64,000 nucleotides of DNA from Nitrospirota bacterium (GTDB taxonomy: Bacteria > Nitrospirota > Nitrospiria > JACQBW01). The stretch's first letter is position 1, and each line of letters starts with the position of its first letter. Shown here piece by piece: positions 25,933 to 35,393 of this stretch. The position numbers and the translations under genes are program-made. The stretch lies in the NCBI GenBank assembly GCA_016194305.1, contig JACQBW010000016.1, positions 1 through 64,000 of the forward strand, written 5' to 3'. The notes under the pieces were generated by a model. It was given only the letters and a program-made list of their open reading frames with translations. It searched no databases and was not told the origin of the DNA.

Positions 25933-27438
25933 ATGGAAATTAAAGTCATTAAGGGGAAAATTTTTCAATCCGAAGACCCGATCGTTATCCTCCCGGTCTT
26001 TTCCGAAAAAGGTTTGGAAGGAAATGTAAAATCCGTTGATAAGCTGTTGCATGGCGCGATCTCGGAAATTTTTCGCTCTGGCGAGTTTAAAGGAAAACCA
26101 AATGAGCTCTATCTCCTTCAGACCCGGAGAGGTCTTAAATCACATCGGCTTCTGATGGTCGGTCTGGGCGCCCGGAAAAAGGCGACGCTGAATACACTCA
26201 GGGAGGCCTTTGGCAAAGGTGCTGTCTTTATGCGGAGCCGGGGTTTCAAGAAATTTTCATCTCCGATTTCATCTGATCTATTAATCAAGGAAAAAATGCG
26301 GGACTGGGTCCAGGCAATGGTTGAAGGTGTCATTCTGGGATCTTATCAGTTTAATCAGTATAAAACAGACTCCTCGGAGGATAAGTCCGAAGTTGAGGAA
26401 TGGACCCTCCTGGTAGAAGATGAGAAGAAATTGTCTGAAGTCAAGAAAGGGGTCCAGGTCGGCAAGATTCTTTCGGAAGGGGTGATGCTTGCCAGAGATC
26501 TGGGGAATCAACCTTCGAATGTGGTGACGCCCGGAAGACTTGCGGAAGAAGCGATCAAAATAGGCCGGGAACTTCCGGTGAAAATCACCATCCTGGAACG
26601 GGAAGATATGGAAGATCTTAAAATGGGCTCTTTCCTGGGAGTTTCCAAAGGAAGTGAGGAACCTCCCAAGTTTATTATCCTGGAATATTCGCCCATGGCT
26701 AAGGCGCGTCCGACCGTTCTGGTTGGAAAATCAATTACATTTGATTCCGGCGGAATTTCGCTCAAACCCGCCGAAAAGATGGAGCAGATGAAAGGGGATA
26801 TGTCAGGCGGGGCTGCGGTCCTCTCCTCGATTAAAGTGGCCGCCCAATTGAAGTTGCCGATGAATCTCGTCGGAATTCTCCCCGCGACTGAAAACCTTCC
26901 GAGCGGCACAGCGACCAAGCCGGGCGATATATTAACCTCCCTTTCCGGACAGACTATCGAAGTCATAAATACCGATGCCGAAGGACGACTCATTCTGGCG
27001 GATGCCCTGACCTATGCCCGCCGTTTTAAACCGGAAGCGCTTATCGATATGGCGACCTTAACCGGCGCGGTGGTCATCGCACTGGGAGGAGAAGCCATTG
27101 GAATGTTGGGAACGTCGGATGATCTAAAAGAGAGATTTAAGAAAGCAGGTGAGAAAACGGGAGAAAGAGTCTGGGAGCTTCCTCTTTGGGAAAAATATTA
27201 CGAACTGATCAAAAGCGATGTGGCCGATATGAAAAATACGGGGGGACGCGGGGCAGGAACCATTACCGCGGCCGCGTTCTTAAGCAAATTTGTCGAAGAG
27301 GGAACCCCGTGGATTCATCTCGATATCGCCGGGACAGCCTGGACGGAATCAGATCATCCCTATATACCGAAAGGAAATTGCGGCATCGGGGTACGATTGT
27401 TAATCCAGTTCTTGATGGATTCCGCCGCGAGAAGGTGA
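25933..27438 (+). CDS. pepA: Leucyl aminopeptidase PepA (M17)
   Basis: 501 residues from ATG 25933 (AAAGG seven bases upstream); the frame is open further upstream but overlaps queE. The C-terminal catalytic domain has GKSITFDSGGISLKP, MKGDMSGGAAV and NTDAEGRLIL, which together carry the two-zinc ligands and the catalytic Lys and Arg. The protein should remove N-terminal residues from peptides as a hexamer in the cytoplasm. nagZ starts eight bases after its stop. Confidence 0.95.
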   Translation: MEIKVIKGKIFQSEDPIVILPVFSEKGLEGNVKSVDKLLHGAISEIFRSGEFKGKPNELYLLQTRRGLKSHRLLMVGLGARKKATLNTLREAFGKGAVFMRSRGFKKFSSPISSDLLIKEKMRDWVQAMVEGVILGSYQFNQYKTDSSEDKSEVEEWTLLVEDEKKLSEVKKGVQVGKILSEGVMLARDLGNQPSNVVTPGRLAEEAIKIGRELPVKITILEREDMEDLKMGSFLGVSKGSEEPPKFIILEYSPMAKARPTVLVGKSITFDSGGISLKPAEKMEQMKGDMSGGAAVLSSIKVAAQLKLPMNLVGILPATENLPSGTATKPGDILTSLSGQTIEVINTDAEGRLILADALTYARRFKPEALIDMATLTGAVVIALGGEAIGMLGTSDDLKERFKKAGEKTGERVWELPLWEKYYELIKSDVADMKNTGGRGAGTITAAAFLSKFVEEGTPWIHLDIAGTAWTESDHPYIPKGNCGIGVRLLIQFLMDSAARR

Positions 27439-27446
27439 AAGCTAAT

Positions 27447-28577
27447 ATGGAAATCAGAGATCTCATCGGTCAATTTCTTTTTGTCGGTTTTGAAGGGAAA
27501 AAGCCATCAAAAGAGCTGATCGAGATGATCAAGAAATATAAAATCGGCGGCGTCATCTTATTTAAGAGAAATATCGAATCCCTTCCGCAGTTGGTTAAGC
27601 TGACATCAGACCTTCAAAAATTATCCGCTCCCCGGTCACTCTTTATCGGCATTGATCAGGAGGGGGGGAGAGTCTCGAGGCTTTCCAGGGAATTTACCCT
27701 GTTCCCGGCGATGGAATTCTTGGGGAAACTGGACGATATCTCTTTAACCTATCGTGTCGGTGAGGTCACCGCCAAAGAACTCAAGGGAGTCGGAATTAAT
27801 GTCAATTTTGCTCCCGTACTCGACATCCACAGCCAGAAAAAGAATCCCATTATCGGAGACCGTGCGTTCGGTGAAACGCCCGCTTTAGTGAGCAAGCATG
27901 GATTGGCCCTGATTATGGGGCATGAAGATAACGGCGTCATGCCCTGCGGAAAACATTTTCCGGGCCATGGCGATACGACAACGGATTCCCACAAAACCCT
28001 TCCCCGGATTGATCACTCGCTGGAACGGCTCCTCGATTTTGAAATGAAACCGTTTCAACATGCGGTCGCGAACCGTCTGGAAGCTGTGATGACGGCCCAC
28101 GTCCTTTATACGCAGCTTGATCCGGATCATCCCGCTTCTCTTTCGAAAAACATTATTTCAAATATTTTGCGCAATGGAATGAGATTTGACGGTCTGGTTA
28201 TCAGCGACGACCTGGAAATGATGGCGATCCGGGACCATTATTCGGTCAAAGAGGCAGCGGTCAGAGCGATATCAGCCGGCTCAGATACTTTGTTGGTCTG
28301 TAAAGAAGCAGCACTTCAGATCGAGGCCTATGAGGGAATATTGAACGCTTTTGAAAAAAATATACTTACCCAGGAACGACTCACCGAATCGTTAGACCGG
28401 ATCTTCCGTCTGAAAGAAAAGTATGCTGGTCTGATCCCCCCTGTTCCGAAATTGAAGCAGGCCCTGGCCATCGTCGGGAGCGAATCTCACCGTGCCGTAC
28501 TCTCAAAGGTTTTGGAATTTTCAAAGCGGAAAAGCCCCTCGCCCGTTAAGTCCTCCCGTCACACTGTCAACAGCTAA
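27447..28577 (+). CDS. nagZ: Beta-N-acetylhexosaminidase NagZ (GH3)
   Basis: 376 residues from ATG 27447, the normal GH3 NagZ length. It has LFIGIDQEGGRVSRL, the catalytic His loop KHFPGHGDTTTDSH and the nucleophile Asp in VISDDLEMMAI. It removes GlcNAc from recycled muropeptides in the cytoplasm. The 3' end overlaps the convergent ACT-domain gene by four bases. Confidence 0.93.
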   Translation: MEIRDLIGQFLFVGFEGKKPSKELIEMIKKYKIGGVILFKRNIESLPQLVKLTSDLQKLSAPRSLFIGIDQEGGRVSRLSREFTLFPAMEFLGKLDDISLTYRVGEVTAKELKGVGINVNFAPVLDIHSQKKNPIIGDRAFGETPALVSKHGLALIMGHEDNGVMPCGKHFPGHGDTTTDSHKTLPRIDHSLERLLDFEMKPFQHAVANRLEAVMTAHVLYTQLDPDHPASLSKNIISNILRNGMRFDGLVISDDLEMMAIRDHYSVKEAAVRAISAGSDTLLVCKEAALQIEAYEGILNAFEKNILTQERLTESLDRIFRLKEKYAGLIPPVPKLKQALAIVGSESHRAVLSKVLEFSKRKSPSPVKSSRHTVNS

Positions 28578-28987
28578 ACTGCTCCCAGGGCCTTTGCGGT
28601 TTTCGCAACATCTGCAGGTTTTACCCACAGAATCGCCCCGTATCTTCCTCCACCTGCGCAAAGAGCATCGATTGCCGTGATGTTGATTTTAGCGTCACCC
28701 AATCGGGTGACAATATCCGCAATGGCGCCCACGCGATCGTCACCCTGAAAGAAGAATCCCGATTTTCTGGCACCCACTGCCAGGCCTGCCTTTTTCGCCG
28801 CTATTTTAAATGCATTCGTATCTTCGGGAATGAAGTCCAGCTGGGCCCGACGGCCTTCCGGGAATCCGCTGAAGGCGAGTAAATTGACCCCTTCACTTTT
28901 AAGCGCTCCGAGAATTCTGGCCGCTTCACCCGGTTTATTGGGGACTTCCATCTTAAAGTAATCGACTTTTCTGATTGTATCGGCCAT
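28574..28987 (-). CDS. ACT-domain protein, tandem ACT repeats
   Basis: 137 residues with two ACT-type regulatory folds: YFKMEVPNKPGEAARILGALKSEGVNLLAF at 10-40 and GDDRVGAIADIVTRLGDAKINITAI at 82-107. It is a stand-alone ligand-binding protein with no enzyme domain; amino acids are the usual ligands. GGGAG lies upstream of the ATG. It is transcribed divergently from polA across a 205-base gap and converges on nagZ. Confidence 0.85.
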   Translation of the reverse strand: MADTIRKVDYFKMEVPNKPGEAARILGALKSEGVNLLAFSGFPEGRRAQLDFIPEDTNAFKIAAKKAGLAVGARKSGFFFQGDDRVGAIADIVTRLGDAKINITAIDALCAGGGRYGAILWVKPADVAKTAKALGAV

Positions 28988-29192
28988 CTGAGCACTCCCT
29001 TCAAATGTTCATCGCGAATTCGCACGCGACGAGTTGATTGTTTTGCCAATGGATTGACCCATTAGACCTATCACACTGAATTTTGAAAAGTCAATCAGAT
29101 TGCGAATGCCCGACCCGTCAATTCAATCCGTGTTGATGAAAAACGCTAAAGGGTAGATTGAGTGTCTCAAAAAGGTATGTTAAACTGTCGAA

Positions 29193-31808
29193 ATGCAAAA
29201 ACGCCCTCTCCTCTACCTTATTGACGGCAATTCGTACATCTATAGGGCCTTTTTTGCTGTTCCTCCTTTAAAATCGAGCTCTGGTTTTCCGACCAACGCC
29301 ATATTTGGATTTGTCAACATGCTCCGGAGTGTCTTGAAGGAGAAGAAACCGGACTATCTGGCCGTTGTGTTTGATCCCAAAGGCCCAACACACCGGACCG
29401 CTGCCTACTCCGAATACAAGTCGCACCGTCCTCCCATGCCCGACGGTCTCATTCCTCAAATTCCTTATATTCACAAGATCGTAAGGGCCTTTAATATTCC
29501 TCTTCTGATGGAAGAGGGGTTTGAAGCGGATGATTTAATCGGTACCTGCGCCAGGAAAGCGGCAGACCATCACTTCGACGCGGTCATCATCTCTGGTGAT
29601 AAAGATATGATGCAACTGGTTTCTCCCCATATTTCAATCTACGACCCGATGAAAGATAAAATGATTGACGAAGACGGGGTTGTCGGCCGTTTTGGGGTCG
29701 GTCCGGACAAAGTCATAGATGTCATGGGTTTGATGGGAGACGCAAGCGATAATATTCCGGGTGTTCCGGGAATTGGGGAGAAGACAGCCGTTAAGCTGAT
29801 CAAGGAGTACGGCTCGATTGAGCAACTGTTGAATTTATTGGCTCAGATGAAGCCATCAAAATTGAAAGAGAATCTGATTCAGCATGCCGAAACGGCGAGG
29901 CTGAGCCGAAAACTGGCGACTATTGACCTTCAGGCCCCTCTTCCGGTTGAAATCGAAGATTTGAAGGTCGTTCCTCCGAATCTTGAAAATCTCAAAATTC
30001 TATTTGTGGAATTAGAGTTTTTCTCTCTGATCAAGGCCTTCGAAGAGGTCCCGGCCCGTGATTTCGCATATACAATGATCCGGTCTTCCGATGAGGCGGA
30101 ACAGTTCCTGAACGAGGCAAAAGAGGCCGGGCAAATAATCCTGTTTCCCGTATCGAATCGATCTGAAGGAGAAGATGAAGTTCTTCAGGGTCTTGCTCTG
30201 GGAATTGGAGGGCAGGAAATCGTTCTGCCTGTCTTTCTAAATCGCCCCTTTTTTCATTCGGAAAAAATGAGACATCTCCTGGAAGATCCCGCTATTCGGA
30301 AAACAGGACATGACCTCAAGTATTGTTTCCTGTTGCTTCAGAAAGAAGGCGTGAAACTTGACGGGATTTATTTTGACACCATGCTTGCGTCCTATCTTAT
30401 TCACCCCAATCAACATCGTCATGCTCTCGATGAGATTGCCATGGAGCATCTCCAGGTGAACTGGAACGGTCCTCATGACAGGAAAAGGGCGATGGATCTG
30501 GCTCTGGCGGCACCTTCTGCATGCGAAGCGGTCTCGCTGTTAGGAAAGTTAAAAGACGTCCTCGCCTCTCAACTTGAAAAGTTTGAATTAAACCGGCTTT
30601 TTTTTGAACTGGAAATGCCGCTGGTGACTGTCCTTGCGGAAATGGAATGGACTGGTATAAAACTCGACATTTCGCTTCTGGAGACTCTTTCCAAGGAGTT
30701 GGAAATCCAGATCGAAAGACTCATTGAAAATATCTACCGCCTTTCCGGAGAGCGCTTTAACATCAATTCTCCAAAACAGCTGGCTGAAATCCTTTTTGAA
30801 CGGCTTAATCTTAAACCGGGGAAAAAAACCAAGACCGGTTACTCGACGGATGAAAAGGTTCTGACCCAACTCGCCCTTCAAAATGAACTTCCTGGAGAAA
30901 TTCTCAATTACAGACAGCTCACGAAGCTGAAATCGACTTATGTCGACGTTCTGCCCAAGCTCGTCAAGCCTTCGACCGGACGTCTCCATACGACCTTTGA
31001 TCAGGTGACCGCAGCAACGGGAAGGCTCTCCAGCAACAATCCCAATCTTCAAAACATTCCCATCCGGGGGGAATGGGGATTGAGGGTCAGGGATGCATTT
31101 ATTGCGGACCCCGGCTGGATGATGGTTTCAGCCGACTACAATCAGATCGAACTGAGAATTCTGGCCCATTTGTCCCAGGACCGCCAGTTAAGCCAATCGT
31201 TTAAAGAGGGAGAGGATATTCACCGGAGAACCGCCTCCCAGATTTTTCAGGTGGCTCCGGATGCGGTGACCCGTGAAATGCGAAGGGCCGCAAAGACGAT
31301 TAATTTCGGAATCCTGTACGGAATGGGTGCGTTTAGTCTTGCCTCGGATCTCGGCATCACCGTTGCGGAAGCCAAGAAATATATTGAAAATTATTTTAAG
31401 GCGTATCACGGGGTCAGGAACTATATTGATCAGACGATTGCGGTGGTAAAAGAAAAAGGGTATGTGACCACATTGCTAAACAGAAGGAGGTCGATTCCGG
31501 AACTTAACAGCCCTGTCGCATCTGTCCGTTCGTTCGGTGAAAGACTTGCAATTAATACGCCTATTCAGGGGAGCGCAGCAGATCTCATCAAACTTGCGAT
31601 GGTATCCATAGGAAAGAAGATCAGGGGGTCGCAAGGTAAAATAAAGATGGTTTTACAAATCCATGATGAGTTATTATTTGAGGCCGCAGAAAACGACCTC
31701 GATGAAATAAAGGGGTTTATCCGAAAAGAGATGGAAGAAATTATCAAACTGTCTGTTCCGATTACGGTGGATATCGGAGTCGGCCATAACTGGAGGGAAG
31801 CTCATTAA
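29193..31808 (+). CDS. polA: DNA polymerase I, proofreading site degenerate
   Basis: 871 residues in the standard order: 5'-3' exonuclease (1-290), exonuclease-like domain (about 310-480), polymerase (about 490-871) with SADYNQIELRILAHLS, RRAAKTINFGILYGMGAFSL and QIHDELLFE. The acidic residues needed for proofreading are gone: the DxE site reads LFPVSNR, the Asp after DLKY is Cys, and the last motif reads ACEAVSL. It should retain polymerase and flap/5' nuclease activity for Okazaki fragment processing and repair but not proofread. Confidence 0.95.
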   Translation: MQKRPLLYLIDGNSYIYRAFFAVPPLKSSSGFPTNAIFGFVNMLRSVLKEKKPDYLAVVFDPKGPTHRTAAYSEYKSHRPPMPDGLIPQIPYIHKIVRAFNIPLLMEEGFEADDLIGTCARKAADHHFDAVIISGDKDMMQLVSPHISIYDPMKDKMIDEDGVVGRFGVGPDKVIDVMGLMGDASDNIPGVPGIGEKTAVKLIKEYGSIEQLLNLLAQMKPSKLKENLIQHAETARLSRKLATIDLQAPLPVEIEDLKVVPPNLENLKILFVELEFFSLIKAFEEVPARDFAYTMIRSSDEAEQFLNEAKEAGQIILFPVSNRSEGEDEVLQGLALGIGGQEIVLPVFLNRPFFHSEKMRHLLEDPAIRKTGHDLKYCFLLLQKEGVKLDGIYFDTMLASYLIHPNQHRHALDEIAMEHLQVNWNGPHDRKRAMDLALAAPSACEAVSLLGKLKDVLASQLEKFELNRLFFELEMPLVTVLAEMEWTGIKLDISLLETLSKELEIQIERLIENIYRLSGERFNINSPKQLAEILFERLNLKPGKKTKTGYSTDEKVLTQLALQNELPGEILNYRQLTKLKSTYVDVLPKLVKPSTGRLHTTFDQVTAATGRLSSNNPNLQNIPIRGEWGLRVRDAFIADPGWMMVSADYNQIELRILAHLSQDRQLSQSFKEGEDIHRRTASQIFQVAPDAVTREMRRAAKTINFGILYGMGAFSLASDLGITVAEAKKYIENYFKAYHGVRNYIDQTIAVVKEKGYVTTLLNRRRSIPELNSPVASVRSFGERLAINTPIQGSAADLIKLAMVSIGKKIRGSQGKIKMVLQIHDELLFEAAENDLDEIKGFIRKEMEEIIKLSVPITVDIGVGHNWREAH

Positions 31809-31827
31809 GAAACGACCTGCAAAAGAA

Positions 31828-33957
31828 TTGACGCCTGAACAGAAAAGGATTATTCAGGATAAATATCGCACCCACAGTGATAAAGAATTATCCCGCCTTC
31901 TTCGATTGGATAAAGTATCTATCCGTGCCGTTCTCGAAGACCTTGGCCTGACTAGAGACGCGCTTTCGGCGCAAAAACCGGTTTCCATTCAGTTTCATCT
32001 TGTCGCGATTCTATTTGTCATTTTTTCGATTCTTATCGGCTACGGCCATACCATCCACTACGCATTTCATTTCGATGATTTGAAATCTTTTGTCGATACG
32101 CCGGGCAATCATATCAAGGAATTGACCTGGAGCAACATTTCTCCGATTCTCCATGCAAACCGGCCGGTGGCCAACTTGACTTTTGCGCTCAATTTCTATT
32201 TTGACCGCCTTGAAACACGCGGATACCATATTTTGAATATCCTGATCCATATCGGATCCACGCTGGTCATTTATTTCTTGTTCCTCCAGACGCTTTCCCT
32301 TCCGGGTTGGGGAAAAGGAGGCCCGCTTGGAGTGGAATCAGATGAAGTCGGAACTCTCCAGCCTGAAAAAATCGCGTTAATCGGCGCCCTGCTCTGGGGA
32401 GTTCACCCCGTGCAGACCCAGGCGGTGACGTATGTTGTCCAGCGCATGGCGAGCCTGGCCGCCCTCTTCTACCTGGCGGCTCTCCTTTTCTATGTTTACG
32501 GAAGGCTCACATTCGGGACGAAGGCATTATTCTGGTATGGGCTTTCTGCTCTTTCGGCGATATTGGCTTTTGGAACGAAGGAGAACAGTTTGACCCTGCC
32601 GGTCGTAATCTTTCTCTACGATCTTTTTTTTATCAGTCGGTTCAATATTCATTTTTCGCGAAAGCAGGTTTATGTTTTCATCGGTATCCTGGCCGGAGCA
32701 ATTATTGGATCCGGGTATATCATTCAAACCTATATCGGCACGAATTCCTTTGTTGGAATGCTTTTGGCGAATTACGGAACGGAAGAGATGGATTCTTTTT
32801 TAAGAGTCATGAGCGAATGGAGGGTGGTTGTTTTCTATCTTTCTCTTCTGATTCTTCCCCTTCCGTCGCGTATGAATCTCGATCCGGATTTTCCATTTTC
32901 AAATGGCCTATTTAATCCGGCCACCACTTTTTTTTCATTCTGTCTGTTATTGGCCCTCTTCGCATTTTCTATTTTAAAATCCAGAAAATACCCTTTGATT
33001 TCCTATGCGATACTCTGGTTTTTCATCAACCTGGCGATGGAGTCAACTTTTATCAAACTCGATCTGGTTTTTGAACACCGGCTCTATCTTCCTTCCGTGA
33101 TGTTATTTCTCCTGGTTCCGCTGGCAGGGTATCGTCTTGCAAACCGTTTCAGGATTCAAAAGGAAGTGGTGATCTTCTCGATTGCCGTTCTCCTGGCAGC
33201 GGTCCTGCTCTTTATGACCCATGAACGAAACAAAGTCTGGAAGACATCGGTCTCTCTCTGGTCGGATGTGGAGTCCAAATCGCCCAATAAATCCAGGGTC
33301 AAGAATAATCTTGGAAAAGCCTATCTTGAAGAAGAGCGATGGGATCAGGCGCGGGACAAATTTATCGAATCAATCAAGCTGGACCCCAAAAATCAGGAGG
33401 CCTTGAATAACCTGGGGAATGCATACCAGCGCGAAGCGAAATACGACCTGGCGATTAAGTACTATGAAGAGGTATTGAGGCTGAATAATAACAATCCCTT
33501 AGCCCATAACGACCTTGGAGTGGCCTACCAGAACACCGGAAAAAGCGATCTGGCGATTCGGGAGTTCTTGGAGGCCGTTCGACTCGATCCTTATTACACG
33601 GATGCCCGAAATAATCTCGGAAATATCTATCTGATTACCAATCAGCTCGACCTGGCCATCGTCCAGTATCAAAAAACAATTGATTTGAATCCGAAACATA
33701 TGATGGCGCATACCAATTTGGGAATTCTTTACCAGAAACAGGGCAAGATGAAGGAGTCTCTTGAGGAATTCAAAATCGGATTGAGTTTAAATCCGCATTC
33801 ATCAATCGCCCAGTTTAATTACGCCTATATGATGGATATGATGGGTCAAAAGAACGAGGCTATCGCCCATTATGAAGAGGCGATCAAATGGGCCGCGCCC
33901 CAAGATGCCGGCCAGATCGAGGTCGTGAAGAGAAGACTAAAGGAAATAAAGGGCTAA
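31828..33957 (+). CDS. TMTC-like membrane glycosyltransferase-type protein with TPR tail
   Basis: 709 residues from TTG 31828. A short N-terminal segment looks like a helix-turn-helix (KELSRLLRLDKVSIRAVLEDLG). About 60-450 is a multi-helix GT-C-like membrane region with FHFDD and HANRPVANLTFALN, as in TMTC/PMT-type proteins, and 450-709 holds six or seven TPR repeats (NNLGNAY, NDLGVAY, TNLGILY). It may glycosylate exported proteins, but no donor or target is evident. An ATT at 31804 in the same frame has GGAGGG six bases upstream and overlaps the polA stop, so translation may start there. Confidence 0.75.
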   Translation: MTPEQKRIIQDKYRTHSDKELSRLLRLDKVSIRAVLEDLGLTRDALSAQKPVSIQFHLVAILFVIFSILIGYGHTIHYAFHFDDLKSFVDTPGNHIKELTWSNISPILHANRPVANLTFALNFYFDRLETRGYHILNILIHIGSTLVIYFLFLQTLSLPGWGKGGPLGVESDEVGTLQPEKIALIGALLWGVHPVQTQAVTYVVQRMASLAALFYLAALLFYVYGRLTFGTKALFWYGLSALSAILAFGTKENSLTLPVVIFLYDLFFISRFNIHFSRKQVYVFIGILAGAIIGSGYIIQTYIGTNSFVGMLLANYGTEEMDSFLRVMSEWRVVVFYLSLLILPLPSRMNLDPDFPFSNGLFNPATTFFSFCLLLALFAFSILKSRKYPLISYAILWFFINLAMESTFIKLDLVFEHRLYLPSVMLFLLVPLAGYRLANRFRIQKEVVIFSIAVLLAAVLLFMTHERNKVWKTSVSLWSDVESKSPNKSRVKNNLGKAYLEEERWDQARDKFIESIKLDPKNQEALNNLGNAYQREAKYDLAIKYYEEVLRLNNNNPLAHNDLGVAYQNTGKSDLAIREFLEAVRLDPYYTDARNNLGNIYLITNQLDLAIVQYQKTIDLNPKHMMAHTNLGILYQKQGKMKESLEEFKIGLSLNPHSSIAQFNYAYMMDMMGQKNEAIAHYEEAIKWAAPQDAGQIEVVKRRLKEIKG

Positions 33958-35387
33958 TTCCCATTCTATACCTTCCCAATCGATACATCCTGCTCCTGGT
34001 GGGAGCAATCGCTCTCCTGTTTTTGACCCGATGTGCCCTGCCACAATTACCGGAACAGAAGCGATCCGAACCCGCTCTCCCCCCTCTCCGGTTGACCGAA
34101 GAAGTCACCCGATCCAAGAAACTGGGAAGAGAATTTCTCACTGAAGCGAGAAAACAGTTTAAGTTTGTCAAGGATCCTGATGTGGTGGACGCAGTCAACC
34201 GGATTGGCAACTCGATCCTTTTGGCCAATGGCGAAGAGCCCCAGGCCTATCATTTCCTGGTTGTTAAGGAGAATATTCCCAACGCGTTTGCGGTGCCGGG
34301 AGGTTATATCTTTGTGTTTGACGGGCTTCTGTCGAGGATGAACAGCGTCGATGAACTGGCAGGCGTCTTGTCTCATGAAATCGGACATGTCAAAAAGGAT
34401 CATTTCTTCAAAGAAGACAAGAAAGCCACTTTTGCAAGCCTGGCCGGCATTGTTGCGGCTCTTTTGACCCGGGAACCCGGAGCCGCGGTGGCAGGCGCAC
34501 TGTCCGCGGAATCGCTGGGGCTCTCTTTCAGCCGCGAACATGAACGCGAGGCGGATTCAATCGGTCTGAGGTTTCTAAATCAGGCCGGGTATAATCCCGA
34601 AGGACTTTATCACTTTTTCAAGACGCTTCAAACCTATGAGAAATACAATCCTTCTTTAGTTCCGGCTTATTTTTCGACCCATCCGGCGGTTGAAGAACGG
34701 GAGGTGACGATGCAAATGTTCATCCGTTCACTTCCTCCGCCTCCGGGAGATGCGGCTCCGGTTTCTCTTGATTGGGAACGGATCCGGGCACTGGTTGAAA
34801 TTGAAAATGATCCCAATAAACCGATTTCGGATTTCCTTCTGGATCCTTTCAAAAAAGGGGTCCCGGAGGTTAAAAAACATTATCTAGCAGGTCTCTTCTA
34901 CCAGAAGAATAATCAATTCCATGAATCCATCGCCGAATTGAAACAGGCCGTCAAAATGGATCCCGGATCATCGCTCAATCACTCCAGCCTGGCATCGGCT
35001 CTGTTTAAAGGTGATCGACTGGATGAGGCCAAAAAGGAAGCCGAAACGAGTCTGCTGCTGGATCCCGGGAATGGCGAAGGCGAGATGGTGTTGGGATTCG
35101 TCTGGGAAGGGAAAGGAAATCCTCCGGCTTCGATAGAGCATTTCGAGAAAGCCAAAATCTTGCGCGGAAAAGATCCGATGATTCATTTTAAATTGGGGAG
35201 TTTATATACGGCTTCAGGAGATCGAAAAGAAGCCTCCTGGAATCTTGCGCGGTACTACCGATTGGAAATCCAGCCCGAAAAGGCGCTCAATGAACTTGAA
35301 AAGGCGAGAGAATTATTCGCAGGAGACCGGGTTTACCGTTCCAGGGTGGAAGAGGAGATTCTGGATATTCTCAGAGAAGGGATTTAA
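33957..35387 (+). CDS. M48 family metalloprotease lipoprotein with TPR repeats (BepA-like)
   Basis: About 476 residues. It carries a hydrophobic signal with a lipobox LTRC, then the M48 zinc motif LSHEIGH (HExxH) and the downstream EREAD Glu ligand, then TPR-like repeats (about 330-470). Proteases of this layout act in the periplasm on outer-membrane proteins. The start is uncertain: an ATG at 33888 in frame lies inside the previous gene and would give an over-long N-terminus. The sequence right at the preceding stop (TAATT) offers an ATT at 33957 after AAAGGG, and CTG 33990 is another option. I used 33957. Confidence 0.85.
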   Translation: MPILYLPNRYILLLVGAIALLFLTRCALPQLPEQKRSEPALPPLRLTEEVTRSKKLGREFLTEARKQFKFVKDPDVVDAVNRIGNSILLANGEEPQAYHFLVVKENIPNAFAVPGGYIFVFDGLLSRMNSVDELAGVLSHEIGHVKKDHFFKEDKKATFASLAGIVAALLTREPGAAVAGALSAESLGLSFSREHEREADSIGLRFLNQAGYNPEGLYHFFKTLQTYEKYNPSLVPAYFSTHPAVEEREVTMQMFIRSLPPPPGDAAPVSLDWERIRALVEIENDPNKPISDFLLDPFKKGVPEVKKHYLAGLFYQKNNQFHESIAELKQAVKMDPGSSLNHSSLASALFKGDRLDEAKKEAETSLLLDPGNGEGEMVLGFVWEGKGNPPASIEHFEKAKILRGKDPMIHFKLGSLYTASGDRKEASWNLARYYRLEIQPEKALNELEKARELFAGDRVYRSRVEEEILDILREGI

Positions 35388-35393
35388 CCGTTC

